Source: Liolophura sinensis (Eukaryota; Mollusca; Polyplacophora; Chitonida; Chitonidae). Taken from it: a stretch of 64,000 nt of DNA. The notes under the pieces were generated by a model. The model searched no databases, was not told the DNA's origin, and worked only from the letters and a program-made list of their open reading frames with translations. The stretch lies in assembly GCF_032854445.1 (NCBI RefSeq), contig NC_088307.1:26484046-26548045 (forward strand), given 5' to 3'. Shown piece after piece: positions 34,431 through 44,665 of the stretch. Each line of letters starts with the position of its first letter. The stretch's first letter is position 1. Made by a program: the position numbers and the translations under genes.

Positions 34431-34530
34431 ACAGTCAGAATAAAACAAGAGCCGTATTTCACCAGTTACGTGTGGGCAGTTATCACGCTGCCAGATATCA
34501 CTGCTCTGTTTTTCCTCTCTGTGCTGTACG
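34431..34530 (+). repeat. Dispersed repeat G, cut by SINE B
   Basis: TGAACAGTCAGAATAAAACA, GCCGTATTTCACCAGTTACG, GTGGGCAGTTATCACGCTGC and CTGCTCTG...TCTCTGTGCTGTA follow the G consensus. The match stops where SINE B begins (34534), at a point other G copies continue with GTAGTCTTTTAT. GTAGTAATTCTA after the SINE (34858-34869) may be the displaced remainder. Confidence 0.65.
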
Positions 34531-34533
34531 GCC

Positions 34534-34856
34534 GGCCCCGATAGCACAGTTGGTAAAGCGTCCGCTTCGGGAGCGCTAGATCCAGGATCAATTCTGGGTC
34601 GCGTCACACCTAAGACCTTAAAGGATTAAGTTGTAGCTTACTCGCTTGTCGTTCAGCGTAAAGGGGATAGTGCAACGACTGGTTGACTCGTATCAGTGTA
34701 ATGGCTCGGGCGAGGCAGATTACTTGCCTTCGGTAAGGCGTCTCAGTGAAGCAGCACTAGATAAAAGAGCGGTGGAAATCTGCCCTGCAACAAGGGAGCA
34801 TATAACATGCACTCTAGGGATTCCTTCGTCGTCGTGACTGAAAAATTGTTAAGTAA
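34534..34856 (+). mobile_element. SINE family B, near full length
   Basis: Head GGCCCCGATAGCACAGTTGG, then GCTTCGGGAGCGCTAG, GCAACGACTGGTTGACTCG, AATGGCTCGGGCGAGGC, TCTCAGTGAAGCAGCAC, CCTTCGTCGTCGTGACTG and AAAAATTGTTAAGTA. The CACT tail is missing. The 63-aa frame 34646-34837 is SINE sequence. Confidence 0.92.
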
Positions 34857-34959
34857 TGTAGTAATTCTACACCAGTGAATTCTAATCAGTTGTCATTAAC
34901 ATCACTGCATTTTTTAACCTAATTCTACTAAAACCACGGTGCTCAGGGGAGTGAAGTTT

Positions 34960-35115
34960 GCTACCATTTGCGTATTTACATGAACAGAATAAAACCCTGA
35001 ATGAGGTAAACTGACAAGAGGCCGTATTTCACCACCTACGTGCGACCATATGCCAGTTATCACACCTTCGTCCTCTGATTTCACTCTCTATGTTGCAGCC
35101 TTTAATTATAAATTT
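34960..35115 (+). repeat. Dispersed repeat G, clear copy
   Basis: Order of blocks used to define family G: CTACCATTTGCGTATTTACA, TGAACAGAATAAAACCCTGA, ATGAGGTAAACTGACAAGAG, GCCGTATTTCACCACCTACG, TGCGACCATATGCCAGTTAT, CACACCTTCGTCCTCTGATT, TCACTCTCTATGTTGCAGCC, TTTAATTATAAATTTACG. No open frame, no inverted ends seen. About 150-190 bp. Confidence 0.65.
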
Positions 35116-36870
35116 ACGTTTAGAGGTGCCTGCCGAAGCTAAAGAAGAAAGGATGACCGAATTCCAGTTATAAGCTGCAAAAAAACAAAACAAGAACACC
35201 TTGTGTCGTTCTTTTCCACTGTGGGGCGTCAGAATGCAATGATGCCAGTCGTTCGTATGCTTATTATCGACGTCATATCTCACTGCACCTTATTTTAGAA
35301 GTTTTAGACCACTTTATTAGACGTTACTCGTCTAGAATTACTCACAACGCTGTGTTGTCATCACATGTAAATGAGAAATACATCAAAAGCAATATAAATG
35401 CTGGCCGCCGACGTACATGTGGAATGTTGTTGACAATGGCGCGAAAATTAAATGAAACTAAAACTGCATGCAGTTATACGACTTCCAAGCGGTCTGTACA
35501 CACAGTTTTTAGCATTCATTTTCTACAACTTTCCCCTTTTTCTCAACCACAGGCCGTTCAAATCTATCAGTTCTATGCCCTTCTGAAAAGACCGCAGGTT
35601 TGTCTAATACAAGCACAAAATATGGCTAGACATAATCCATATTAGACAATAAATTCTCCGAAAAACTGAATTGCGTGTACCTTGTCGAAAGAGATCTCGT
35701 ATTTTCAACGAAAACAAAACTATTTTAGCAATACCCAGCATCTCCAAAAATCAACCATAGTGTCCATTCTTAAATCCGAAATGAATTTGGTAAGAATGGT
35801 AAGGAGTAGACTGGATTTGAATCTAGGCTGCTAGGATTGGCTGTCTGGTCCCTAATAATTTTATGGTAATGGATGAAAAAAAGAGAACAAAGATTGTCAG
35901 GAATGAACTGTATTTGAACCGGTAACTGCTAGGGTGATGTTCATTTGGGCTATGGTGAAAGACAAAAAACAAAACAAAAAAAACATTGTTCACAAATAGC
36001 AGTACTGGGCCACAACATGTGGAGACAGATTGTTCCTTTGATCTAATGCTCCTACCGCTAGACAGAATTAGAACACACGTCCTGTAGCCAGCACTCCACA
36101 GTGATGCAGCGGGTTTCATGCAGCCTAGCACTAAGCTTTTTTAAATGGGAGGTTTGTTCATAACCTGAAAACTATACTAAAAATATTAAAAGTACAAAAT
36201 AATGCTTAGAGGTTTGTAATCCTGACGTCAAGGAATACCAGCCAGTGAGTTTATTTTAGCATTTTAAGCAGTTTTTAGAACTGACTTACTTTTAAACTAA
36301 TTTCATTGGTCAGTTACAGCACAACTTGCATACCGAGCAAAAAGTTTTTTTACAACATGGGTACGGCGATCCACCTTATATTTGCAAGTGAAATTTCATG
36401 CAAAGATGGTTTAAGACGGAAAAAGATGGTTCAAGCTTATCAATAAAATTCAGAATGGCTGCTAAATCACGTGACTAGCCCAAGAGCACAAAACGTCAAA
36501 AGCTGCTCCATATGTTCGTTATGAAAAAAGCAAAGTTTGTTTTTTTATACCTTTACTGGTTTTGGAGATATTGCAACTTTAGGAGCTATTTGCGAGATAT
36601 TTTAATTTTCTATGGCAAAACTATCACTCGTAGCCCGGCAGTCCTAAATTAAAAATAAAGATCTGTAGTTGATCTATCTACTGACCAATTTTCAGCTTAT
36701 TACGGTGTCCGGTCACGTGATATTTAAAATATGACACTAAAATGAGCTATAATTGCAATTTAAAGAAAAGCTATACATCTTAGGAAAAAACTAAAACCAT
36801 GATTGTCTTCAGAAGGTCAATCTGCATCTAACTGCTGTCTTGTTTTTTTTAAATTCAATCAGAGGTCATC
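35116..36870. other. No gene recognised; possible SINE head scraps
   Basis: Minus-strand B-box-like motifs occur near 35815-35830 (GGATTTGAATCTAGG on plus) and 35909-35925 (TATTTGAACCGG on plus). They may be old tRNA-derived heads, but no bodies are recognisable. Homopolymeric A/C-A runs lie at 35966-35985. Confidence 0.35.
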
Positions 36871-37083
36871 TTGTGGACTAAGACGACCAATAGCAATTAT
36901 CCACATTTCTCGACCGATTTGCGGAAATTTTTAAATCGTGATACACCCAGTAGTCAGTTTTCAATGCAATCGGATCAGTGGTTCCAGAGAAGAAATTATT
37001 TCCAGATTTCCGTATTTCTCCAATATGACCGAAAAGTGGGTCACGGGTGGGTAAAGTTTTATGTGCTGGACTCCGGCAGGTAG
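36871..37083 (+). other. Unassigned open frame, 70 aa
   Basis: Frame reading MWTKTTNSNYPHF...SDQWFQRRNYFQ...VLDSGR. It has no known domain and no clear splice sites. It may be coincidental. Confidence 0.15.
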
Positions 37084-37346
37084 CCCAAACGATTTGGTAA
37101 TGAACATGTGTAGAAAGTTAACAGCTGCGACTCGTAGTTTTTTCGCAAAACGAAGAAGAAGCAGTTGTCAGAGAGGAACAAAAATAATCTGAGCGAGAAC
37201 AATAGTCTTCTAAGCTTCTCCTAATAAATAAATCAATAAGTAAATAAGAGCAATGCACGCGAAGATGTCTTAACCAAGGCACACATTATCGTGCCTGTCC
37301 CAAACTTTGGTCATTTGTACGTTTTTGCATTAGTGAGAAGAGTGTA

Positions 37347-37616
37347 TTGGTAACAAGACAGATTTCACCGATCACTCATTTGAGACTGTACGCGACAAAT
37401 TACGACAACGGAAGAAATGTGGAAGGGGAAACGGAGAGACCTTGCACGAGGCCAAGCTCGGCGGAGCGAGAGATGGTCGCCTTGTGTGTGACCCCGCGAG
37501 AGGAAGTGGGGTTCCCGTTAGGAGCTATGTGGGAAGCCCGGCTTTATGAACCAGGAGGACACCCCGTGCTCTCCGCTGGGGACAATGCTGCTACCGTTAA
37601 TTTCCACGGACGCTGA
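37347..37616 (+). other. GC-rich open frame, 89 aa
   Basis: From about 37420 to 37616 base composition is clearly more GC-rich than the surroundings and the frame is uninterrupted (CTRPSSAEREMVAL, EEVGFPLGAMWEARLYEPGG). The composition change could mark an exon or a small foreign insert. No domain recognised. Confidence 0.2.
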
Positions 37617-38711
37617 CGGTAATTTGAAAGATTATCGAAGTAATTCCTTAGACCGTTGCTCTAATTTGTCTGCTTATAGATGAGGACGGTCCTGGTGGTT
37701 AGAAGACGCCTTCTTGTGGAGTTTTCTCTGCAGAGCCGTGTAACACAGCGATGTGTTACAGACATACACTATCTATTTTTTATTAAGCCCTAATGCATGG
37801 GAAGGATTGCGGGTGAGCAGGGGTCAATTTCTGCCCATTAGGAACTTTTTCTAAACGACTGTCGGTTTGCCAAAACAAACGTGGGATGCAGACTTCCTAC
37901 TTTGTTAAGCTCTAAATAAAAGTATAGGGCCTTTATTATATGTGCTTGGCATATGATCTTTTGATCCCACGAGAATGACAGAGTGGATGATCACTAGAGT
38001 GAGATTGTTTTCCTAGTGGAATCATGTACTCAATACTAAAGTGAATAAATCAATGAATAGCATTGGTTTAACGCCACATTGGCAATATTTCAGCCATATC
38101 GTTGCGACATAATAAAGTGAAACAAAAACAAAAAATAAAGTGAGCGTCAGTACAAAGGCCACTAAAATCTACATCCATTTCTACCTGTATTTATTTATTT
38201 ATCTTTGGTTTTTGTTTTCCTGTTTGTGTCGTGGAGGGCGGTTGTAGCGAAAGGTTGGGATAGGGTGGGGGTGCGAATTTTGAGGTGTGTGCCATGGACC
38301 AAACTTATTGTCACCCCAGATTCTGTATTTCACGAAAGCTAATTTGTATATGTCATCAGATTCGTCATCAGACTCTTCCCTGTGTATCTAACCGTGTATC
38401 TAAAAACTTTCTTAAATAAAATTCTATCGGTTGAAACCTTAATAGTGTTTGGCAAAATTATTAGTACGTTTGACCATTGGCAGTTCCTGTCCAGTTCTTT
38501 GTCCAGTACATCTAAGGAACAATACTAGTCTTCAGTATACATGGATTGTAACAAGTTCAGAGAATTAAATGTGTTTTCAACAAGAGATCTTAGTTGAAAC
38601 AAACAAAACAGCTCATACATCGATCAGTCTGTTCCTGGTTTATAGCGGCGAGTGAGCCAACTGTGGCTAGATTCGATATCTCGACCTTAACGGCCAGATA
38701 TGACAAGATTT
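37617..38711. other. No gene recognised; one repeat scrap
   Basis: Bases 38059-38100 (TGGTTTAACGCCACATTGGC, AATATTTCAGCCATATCG) resemble the 3' end of a molluscan SINE related to family A but with a different interior. Otherwise empty. Confidence 0.4.
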
Positions 38712-38910
38712 AATTATTTATTTATTTGTTTGATCGGTGTTTTACGCCATACTCAAGAATATTTCACTTATATGACGGCGGCCTTCCCACCTACGACCGG
38801 AGAGAAGGTCAGCATGAGCTGGACTTGAACTCACAGCGACCACATTCTTGATAGGTTCGTGGGTCATTACACCACGCTAGCGCGCTAACCAGCTGAGCCA
38901 TGGAGGCCCC
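38712..38910 (-). mobile_element. SINE A with ~75-bp internal deletion
   Basis: Tail TTATTTATTTGTTTGATCGG, GTTTTACGCCATACTCAAG and ATATGACGGCGGCC join directly to TTCCCACCTACGACCGGAG. AGCATTATGG through GGCAGA is missing. The head is intact (CGCGCTAACCAGCTGAGCCA...GGCCCC). The junction shares CC with both sides, a possible microhomology deletion. Confidence 0.9.
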
Positions 38911-39108
38911 ATTATTGGACTAGATGCGTTATACGGGTGGACTCTGATACAATGCAATAAGAATGATTATTAAATGTAATTTTTACAGACTTTGAAATAA
39001 TCCAAACAGCATACATGGAATTTGCCAGATTCACATGTTTTCATTGTTCTAGAGGTCATTGTACAAAAAAGAAATGGCGCTCGCTAAAGACCGCATGCCT
39101 CCCATCAA
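38911..39108. other. No feature recognised
   Basis: Short spacer. Confidence 0.4.
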
Positions 39109-39236
39109 CAGCACGTGGAAAAGTTTGTCAGTCAATTGCGAAAAGATCGCTGGTTTACTCCGCCCACAAAACTGTCCGCCGTCGTATATGTTAAAAATTA
39201 TGTAGTATGGAGTTAAACAGCAGCCAGTTAGAATAG
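39109..39236 (+). mobile_element. SINE C 3' part
   Basis: CAGCACGTGGAAAAGTTTGT, CAGTCAATTGCGAAAAGATC, GCTGGTTTACTCCGCCCAC and GTCCGCCGTCGTATATG, then a diverged tail GTATGGAGTTAAACAGC. Confidence 0.5.
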
Positions 39237-39647
39237 AAAAAAATATGAATTTGTGCTTCGAAACATTTATATACCAGTCGTCAACCAAGATGTGCGCTCC
39301 GGGTCGGTAATCGTAAGGCTAATTCCTAAAATGACGCTTAACACTAACTACCAAAGGACTAAGAAAATATATACAGTACGAAAATAGGACGCGATCATAG
39401 GAAGAGAAGCAGTCAGCAGTTTTTAATGATGTAGGAAAGACACACGGTATGTTCCTTGAAGGTAGTGGTCATACTGTGTTATATTAAATGGGAACTGAAG
39501 GGAACTGCTTGGGTATAACTCACCGTGTATTACAAAATGAATTACAAATTGCAATCAAATAGCAGCCAAGAGATGATAATCTCCACAATATTATTCCATC
39601 AGTTGACTAGTAATTAACAAGCCAGACTTCAAAATGAAAGCATGGTT

Positions 39648-39710
39648 GGCATATAAAACACTACAGTATAGTGAGTAAAATCAGAGCTGTGACGACAGAG
39701 GCCATTCATA
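39648..39710 (-). repeat. Dispersed repeat G, core fragment
   Basis: Reads on minus as GGCCTCTGTCGTCACAGCTC, TGATTTTACTCACTATACTG and TAGTGTTTTATATG. It is cut on its upstream side close to a SINE A copy. The bases 39237-39647 hold nothing recognised. Confidence 0.5.
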
Positions 39711-39734
39711 TTGTAAGATGTAAAGCACAACTCA

Positions 39735-39909
39735 ACCTTGACCAGCGCACGCTGGCTTCATTCCCGGTCGTACGTGGGGAGGTCGTACGTGGGGAGGTCT
39801 GACAGCATTCTGCTCGTGATCGTGTTTTTTCCCGCCCGTTTTCTTTCTACACAATACTGGCCACCCTCGCATAAGTTGAGTACAGCGTAAAAGTATAACC
39901 AAATCAATC
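39735..39909 (+). mobile_element. SINE A, diverged, with 15-bp internal duplication
   Basis: CGCACGCTGGCTTCATTCCC, then GGTCGTACGTGGGGA twice in tandem (39766-39780 and 39781-39795), GTCTGACAGCATTCTGC, ACACAATACTGGCCACC and the GAGTACAGCGTAAAAG tail. Head lost. Confidence 0.8.
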
Positions 39910-39989
39910 ATTTAAACAAACATGTTTGTTATACGCTGGTAATAGCACAGTGTAGAGAGAGAGCCATCAAAATCCCCAACACGATAAAT

Positions 39990-40140
39990 ATTGAAAATCG
40001 CGAAAGTGCGAAGGTCAAAATGACCATAGTGCGTAGAGAAACTCGAATGGGCGAGGTGAAAACGCGAAAATGCGAAGGTCGAAATGGCCTTGTGAAAACA
40101 TGAATGGGCAAGGTGAAAACGCGGAAATGCAAAACTTATA
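39990..40140 (+). repeat. Degenerate 64-bp tandem repeat
   Basis: TGCGAAGGTC recurs at 40007 and 40071 inside repeated GGTGAAAACGCGAAAATGC-type sequence, with a third partial unit at about 40105-40133. The minus frames here are periodic for this reason. Confidence 0.7.
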
Positions 40141-40286
40141 CAGGTGAGCACCTTTGGGTTTTCGCATTTTTGTCCTTATAGTTGTAACGTCAAACTTTAG
40201 AAAATTCGAGTGTGAAACGGCTGAAAACACCAATAAAATAAATATGTCATAAGTCGTAAGTATTTCGCGCGGAAGCGCTTCCTCTA

Positions 40287-40399
40287 ACCAGGTGCATCAC
40301 ATGCTGATTTCCTGTACGTGGGAAGAAGTCTGACCCCCGTCGTATAAGTTAAATACTCTTGAGAACGGCGTAAAACACCAGTTCGACAAATACGTAAAT
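40287..40399 (+). mobile_element. SINE A, internally deleted fragment
   Basis: CACATGCTGATTTCCTGTAC, GTGGGAAGAAGTCTGACC, then directly CCCGTCGTATAAGTTAAATA and ACGGCGTAAAACACCAG. Centre and head missing. Confidence 0.75.
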
Positions 40400-40487
40400 G
40401 TATACCGGGCACATCTTATATTGCAACATGACTGTATTTCTTGACGTAATTCTATTTTAGCCAAGCATGGTGCTAGAAGTGATGTTA

Positions 40488-40532
40488 GTTGCTACTTTTA
40501 AACATTTATATTAACAGCTATAATAAAACTCT
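40488..40532 (+). repeat. Dispersed repeat G, left part, split by a SINE
   Basis: GCTACTTTTAAACATTTATA and TTAACAGCTATAATAAAACT correspond to the 5' blocks of G (CATTTACATGAACAG, AATAAAACCCTAACTG). The repeat resumes after the SINE at 40791. Confidence 0.6.
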
Positions 40533-40790
40533 CCCTGCTCAGTTGGTTAGCACGCTAGCACAGCGTAATGCCCCAGGAGCCTTTCATCAATGCGCTTGCT
40601 GTGAGTTTGTCCAGCTCATACTGGCTTCCTCTCCGGGCGTAAGTAGGGAGATCTGTCAGCAAGCTGCGGATGGTCGTGGGTTTCCACCGGGCTCTGCCCG
40701 GTTTCCTCCCACCATAATGCTGGCCGTCGTCGTATGAGAGAAATATTCTTGAGCACGGCGTAAAACACCAATCAAATAAATAAATAAATA
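40533..40790 (+). mobile_element. SINE A inserted in repeat G, with 11-bp target duplication
   Basis: The A box survives (GCTCAGTTGGTTAGC) but the first ~10 bp of the head are missing. Body and tail are complete through GCGTAAAACACCAATC and AAATAAATAAATA. AATAAAACTCT occurs at 40522-40532 and 40791-40801, an exact 11-bp target-site duplication whose sequence belongs to the split G copy. Confidence 0.95.
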
Positions 40791-40905
40791 AATAAAACTC
40801 TAACTGATGCCAGGCATAACTGGTTATTTGTGACCATTTTCCAACTATCACACTATCGCCACTGCTCTCGTTTTACTTCCTATTTTCTCGTCTATTATAC
40901 TGAAA
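40791..40905 (+). repeat. Dispersed repeat G, right part
   Basis: AATAAAACTCTAACTGATGC, GGTTATTTGTGACCATTTTC, CAACTATCACACTATCGCC and ACTGCTCTCGTTTTACTTCC complete the G copy begun at 40488. Confidence 0.65.
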
Positions 40906-41207
40906 CAAACTTAACAGTTTCACTTGACAGTGTTTGCAGGGTCTCGCTTGGCAGTGTATTTATAGTCCGTGCTTAAATCTATAGTAAGTGAACATAAAAT
41001 TTAATGGATAATACCGAAAATTGCCGGGTGAAAATATTAATTACTCGATAATGACAACGTAAGCAACATTTTTACACAGAGAGATCTGTCTGAAAAAATG
41101 TAATCCTTTGATTTGTGAAACTGTTAGCCTATATGTATAGGAAGTCAGAAGCAAATCAACAGATTTTTCTGGAAACCATTCAAAGCATATCCTGTACCTC
41201 TAAATTT
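40906..41207. other. No feature recognised
   Basis: Spacer. Confidence 0.4.
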
Positions 41208-41345
41208 TCTTTTCATCCGTATATTAGTCAACTGACGTCATATACAGAAATTTACGTGTGAATATACTTTAAACTGCTAAAATTCTTTTCATCCGTTTAT
41301 CAATCAATTGACGTCATATACACGAATTTACATGAGAATATCCTT
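41208..41345 (+). repeat. 76-bp diverged tandem duplication
   Basis: TTTCATCCGT at 41211 and 41287; both units contain TGACGTCATATACA followed by AATTTAC and GAATAT. TGACGTCA is also a CRE-like palindrome, present once per unit. Confidence 0.85.
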
Positions 41346-42435
41346 TACAAAGACAAAACTATTCGCGATCTTTTCAGTGTGACCACTGACCTTAACGAAT
41401 AATTGTTCAAAATAACTCTGGATCCGGAAGACGCGTTTCTTACCCACAGCACGGCGGTCTGTGTCTTGATTTTCACGCCCCATGGACCTTCGACGAGTAA
41501 TTGTATGAAGAACAATTTATCCGCACGTTTACCCTTGTAAAGTCGTGTCCATCACTTACTAATTAAACCCGCACACCTACCTAGAAGACGTCCGAGGCAA
41601 AGTACACGTACCACCTATAGTGCTCGGGAAGCCATTAACGTTAAGACAAGGTAGAACCTGTTTTGTTCAGGGTCGGGAGGCCTGGTAAAAGATAGTACCC
41701 AGACAACGCCGAGAACACGCTGTGTCCGTGAAGAACCCGACTAATGGCCGTAGCGCCAGGAGACGGGTGATGAGGCATCAAAAGAATCGCGTATTCGCCA
41801 AAGAGGGTAGGAGATTCGTTTGTACCGTTATATCAAGGTTTAGTAACGGAAAGGCTGGAGAGTCAGCTAACGAAGAAATTCATATTGTTTGTATTATTAA
41901 TAAGTATAATCCGCAAAGTGTAATGTCCGCAAAGCTCTAAAACCACAATATAATACGTCTTTCTTAAAGTAACGCTGATCAAATACCCAAGAACATGTAG
42001 GCCTAATCAACGGGGAATGTGTTTCACCTGGGAAAAAGTTCATTTGATTTGTTTGACCCGGTATAGATATCAAGATCGCAACGGCTATGTGAGGTAAGAA
42101 AGAACAGCAGTCATGTTCAAGTTTATAACTTAATTCGTTATTCTACATTTACTTAAATGTCAGTTCGAGCCTCAGATTTTAGATAAGCACTTATTTACAA
42201 CTAGGCCTATTTGTGATCAAGTCTTTGTAGAAAGAATTATGTATCAACTGCCTTTACAATATATTTTACCTATTATTCGGATTCATAAAAAACATATTTT
42301 TACTATATATCCCCCACCTCATGCAGATGTTAAATACTAAGCGACTATATATATGCGACTAATCCATTAACTATTGACTTTCGCCTAAACTAAATGAGGC
42401 TAAATCACTCTAACCAATGTATTTCGACCAAACAC
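41346..42435. other. No feature recognised
   Basis: The 72-aa frame at 41722-41940 (+) is basic-rich but has no domain. Confidence 0.35.
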
Positions 42436-42471
42436 GAGGAGTCTGCATTAACTGAGGAGTCTGCATTAACT
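42436..42471 (+). repeat. 18-bp perfect tandem duplication
   Basis: GAGGAGTCTGCATTAACT twice in a row, immediately beside the target duplication of the next SINE. Confidence 0.95.
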
Positions 42472-42481
42472 GATATGTGGA

Positions 42482-42735
42482 GGGGGCCTGCGTGGCTCAG
42501 TCGGTTAGCGCGCTAGCGCGGCGTAGTGACCCAGAAGCCTCTCACCAATGCGGTCGCTGTGAGCTCAAGACCAGCCTATGCTGGCTTCCTCTCCAGCCGT
42601 ACGTGGGAAGGTCTGTCAGCGTGTCGTAGGTTTCCCCCGGGTTCGGCCCGGTTTCCACCCACCATAATGCTGACCGCCGTCGTATAAGTGAAATATTCTT
42701 GAGTACGGTGTAAAACAACAATCAAAAAAAAATCA
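42482..42735 (+). mobile_element. SINE A, full length with target duplication
   Basis: Head GGGGGCCTGCGTGGCTCAG, the full body (CAATGCGGTCGCTGTGAG, CCTCTCCAGCCGTACGTGG, CCCGGTTTCCACCCACC) and tail GAGTACGGTGTAAAACAACA with a short A run. GATATGTGGA at 42472-42481 and 42736-42745 is an exact 10-bp target-site duplication. Confidence 0.96.
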
Positions 42736-42796
42736 GATATGTGGAACGATGTTATTTACATGTATTACCTAATGGTTGTCAGCTGAATGGTTAAGA

Positions 42797-43195
42797 CTAA
42801 CTTAATACTACCTGATTTCCCCCAAATATTGCGTTGTTATTGTGGAAACAGTTCCTTCTTAGAGAATCAATGAATTTGCTACGCCACATATTATCATAAG
42901 AAGCTAGAATCCTTCCCAAGTTAGGTACAGACGCATTTGCTTCAAATGAAGAAAAGGAATCTCCATCTCTGTGACTATTGACTGCTTTAGCAATCAACAC
43001 GCGGCGTTTTTTTTTTCCTTTTTTGAAAATAATTTTGCGTACTAAATGATGGAATCCTATTCGATTAACTAATACTTGGATGAATATGGAATTCCCCAAT
43101 GATGATGGGGTGGATAAGGGGTAGATAATGTTACTCGCAATTACATAACTGCTCCAGAACAATCTCGTGTCAACCGTTTGCGTTGAACCAGCCAA
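42797..43195 (-). other. Longest unassigned open frame outside repeats, 132 aa
   Basis: Minus frame beginning MAGSTQTVDTRLFW, with a lysine-rich FKKGKKKRR stretch over a T/A run and a C-terminal part with natural composition (FEANASVPNLGRILASYDNM, WRSKFIDSLRRNCFHN). I recognise no domain, start context or splice pattern. A frame of this length is expected about once by chance in 64 kb, so this stays a weak candidate for a decayed coding sequence. Confidence 0.2.
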
Positions 43196-43509
43196 TAGCG
43201 TAGAATGTTTTTCGGGTAAATCTCAAGTTTAACTGTTCTTCATTCTGATACCGGAAGTATAATTTTTACAAACACGGATGTGCGTTGATTTGAAGCCAAT
43301 TTTCCTCGAATTACAAGTGTAAAACCTTTCTTGTGGTGACATAGCTACAGGCCATCCGATTTAAACCTGCATAATATCTATAATCCCGCAGCAATGTATC
43401 GTTTTAGTTCCTGACTTTCGTCCACTTACTGGAGAAGGAGCCTTGACTTCTGCATTTCAGTGCTTGATGGAATCAAAACGACCGGTTTACTTCTTCTGCG
43501 GTTAGCGTT
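43196..43509. other. No feature recognised
   Basis: Spacer before the minisatellite. Confidence 0.4.
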
Positions 43510-44665
43510 CTGAAGGACAAGATAGTGTGGTCGTGTCACCTGTGTGCTATATGGCAAGAAAATGTGGTAGTCGAATTATTTGTGAGCGACAAGACAAGAT
43601 AGTGTGGTGGTCGTGTCATTATTGCTCTGTAAGACAAGTTATTGTGGAAGTTGTTTCACTCGTGTTCTATAAGACAAGATAATGGGGTAGTCGTGTCACT
43701 CGTGGTCTATAACACAAGATATTGTGGTAGTCGTTTCACTCGTGCTCTATAAGACAAGATAATGGGGTAGTCGTGTCACTCGTGATCTGTAAACAAGATA
43801 GTGTGGTAGTCGTGTCACTCCTGTTCTATAAGACAAGATAATGTGGTAGTCGTGTCACTTGTGTGCCATAAGACAAAATGGTGTGGTAGTCGTGTCACTC
43901 GTGGCCTATACAACAAGAAATGTGGTAGTCGTGTCACTTGTGTGTCATTAGACAAAATAATGTGGTGGTCGTGTCACTTGTGTACCATAAGACAAAATGG
44001 TGTGGTAGTCGTGTCACTCGTGGTCTATACAACAAGATAGTTCGGTAGTCGTGTCACTCGTGGTCTATACAAGAAGAAATGTGGTAGTCGTATCACTTGT
44101 GTGCCATAAGACAAAATGGTGTGGTATTCGTGTCACTCGCGTTCTATACAACAAGATAGTGTGGTAGTCGCGTCACTCGTGGTCTATACAACAACAAATG
44201 TGGTAGTCGTGTCACGTGTGTGCCATAAGACAAAATGGTGTGGTAGTCGTGTGACTCGTGGTCTATACAACAAGATAGTGTGGTAGTCGTGTGACTCGTG
44301 GTCTATACAACAAGATAGTTCGGTAGTCGTGTCACTCGTGGTCTATACAACAAGATCGTGTGGTAGTCGCGTCACTCGTGGTCTATACAAGAAGAAATGT
44401 GGTGGCCGTGTCACTTGTGTGCCATAAGACAAAATGGTGTGGTAGTCGTGTGACTCGGGGCTTATACAACAAGATAGTGTGGTAGTCGTGTCACTTTTAT
44501 GCAATGAGACAAGATAGTGTGGTAGCCGTCTCATTCGTGTGCGATAAGACAAGATAATATTGTAATCGTTTCACTCGTGTTCTATAAGACAAGAAAAAAT
44601 GCGGTATTAGCCACATTCGTGTTTTGGAAGACAAGACCGTACTGTAGTCGTCCCACTGTGTGTTA
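43510..44665 (+). repeat. ~40-bp minisatellite with 119-bp higher-order unit
   Basis: About 29 units of GTGGTAGTCGTGTCACTCGT plus a variable second half. Two main second halves alternate: GTGCCATAAGACAAAATGGT (type 2) and GGTCTATACAACAAGATAGT, or its 39-bp variant ending GAAGAAAT (type 1). Type 2 begins at 43863, 43982, 44101, 44220 and 44419: three steps of exactly 119 bp, then 199. The edges are more diverged than the centre. Open frames on both strands here are repeat artefacts. Confidence 0.97.

Noticed and set aside
34646-34837. 63-aa frame, natural-looking
   Set aside because: It is the body of SINE B and reappears with changes in the other B copies.
42482-42560. tRNA gene
   Set aside because: The A and B boxes belong to a SINE head followed directly by SINE body. 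No acceptor stem closes. The same holds for 13089, 28785, 34534, 46917, 54483 and 58715.
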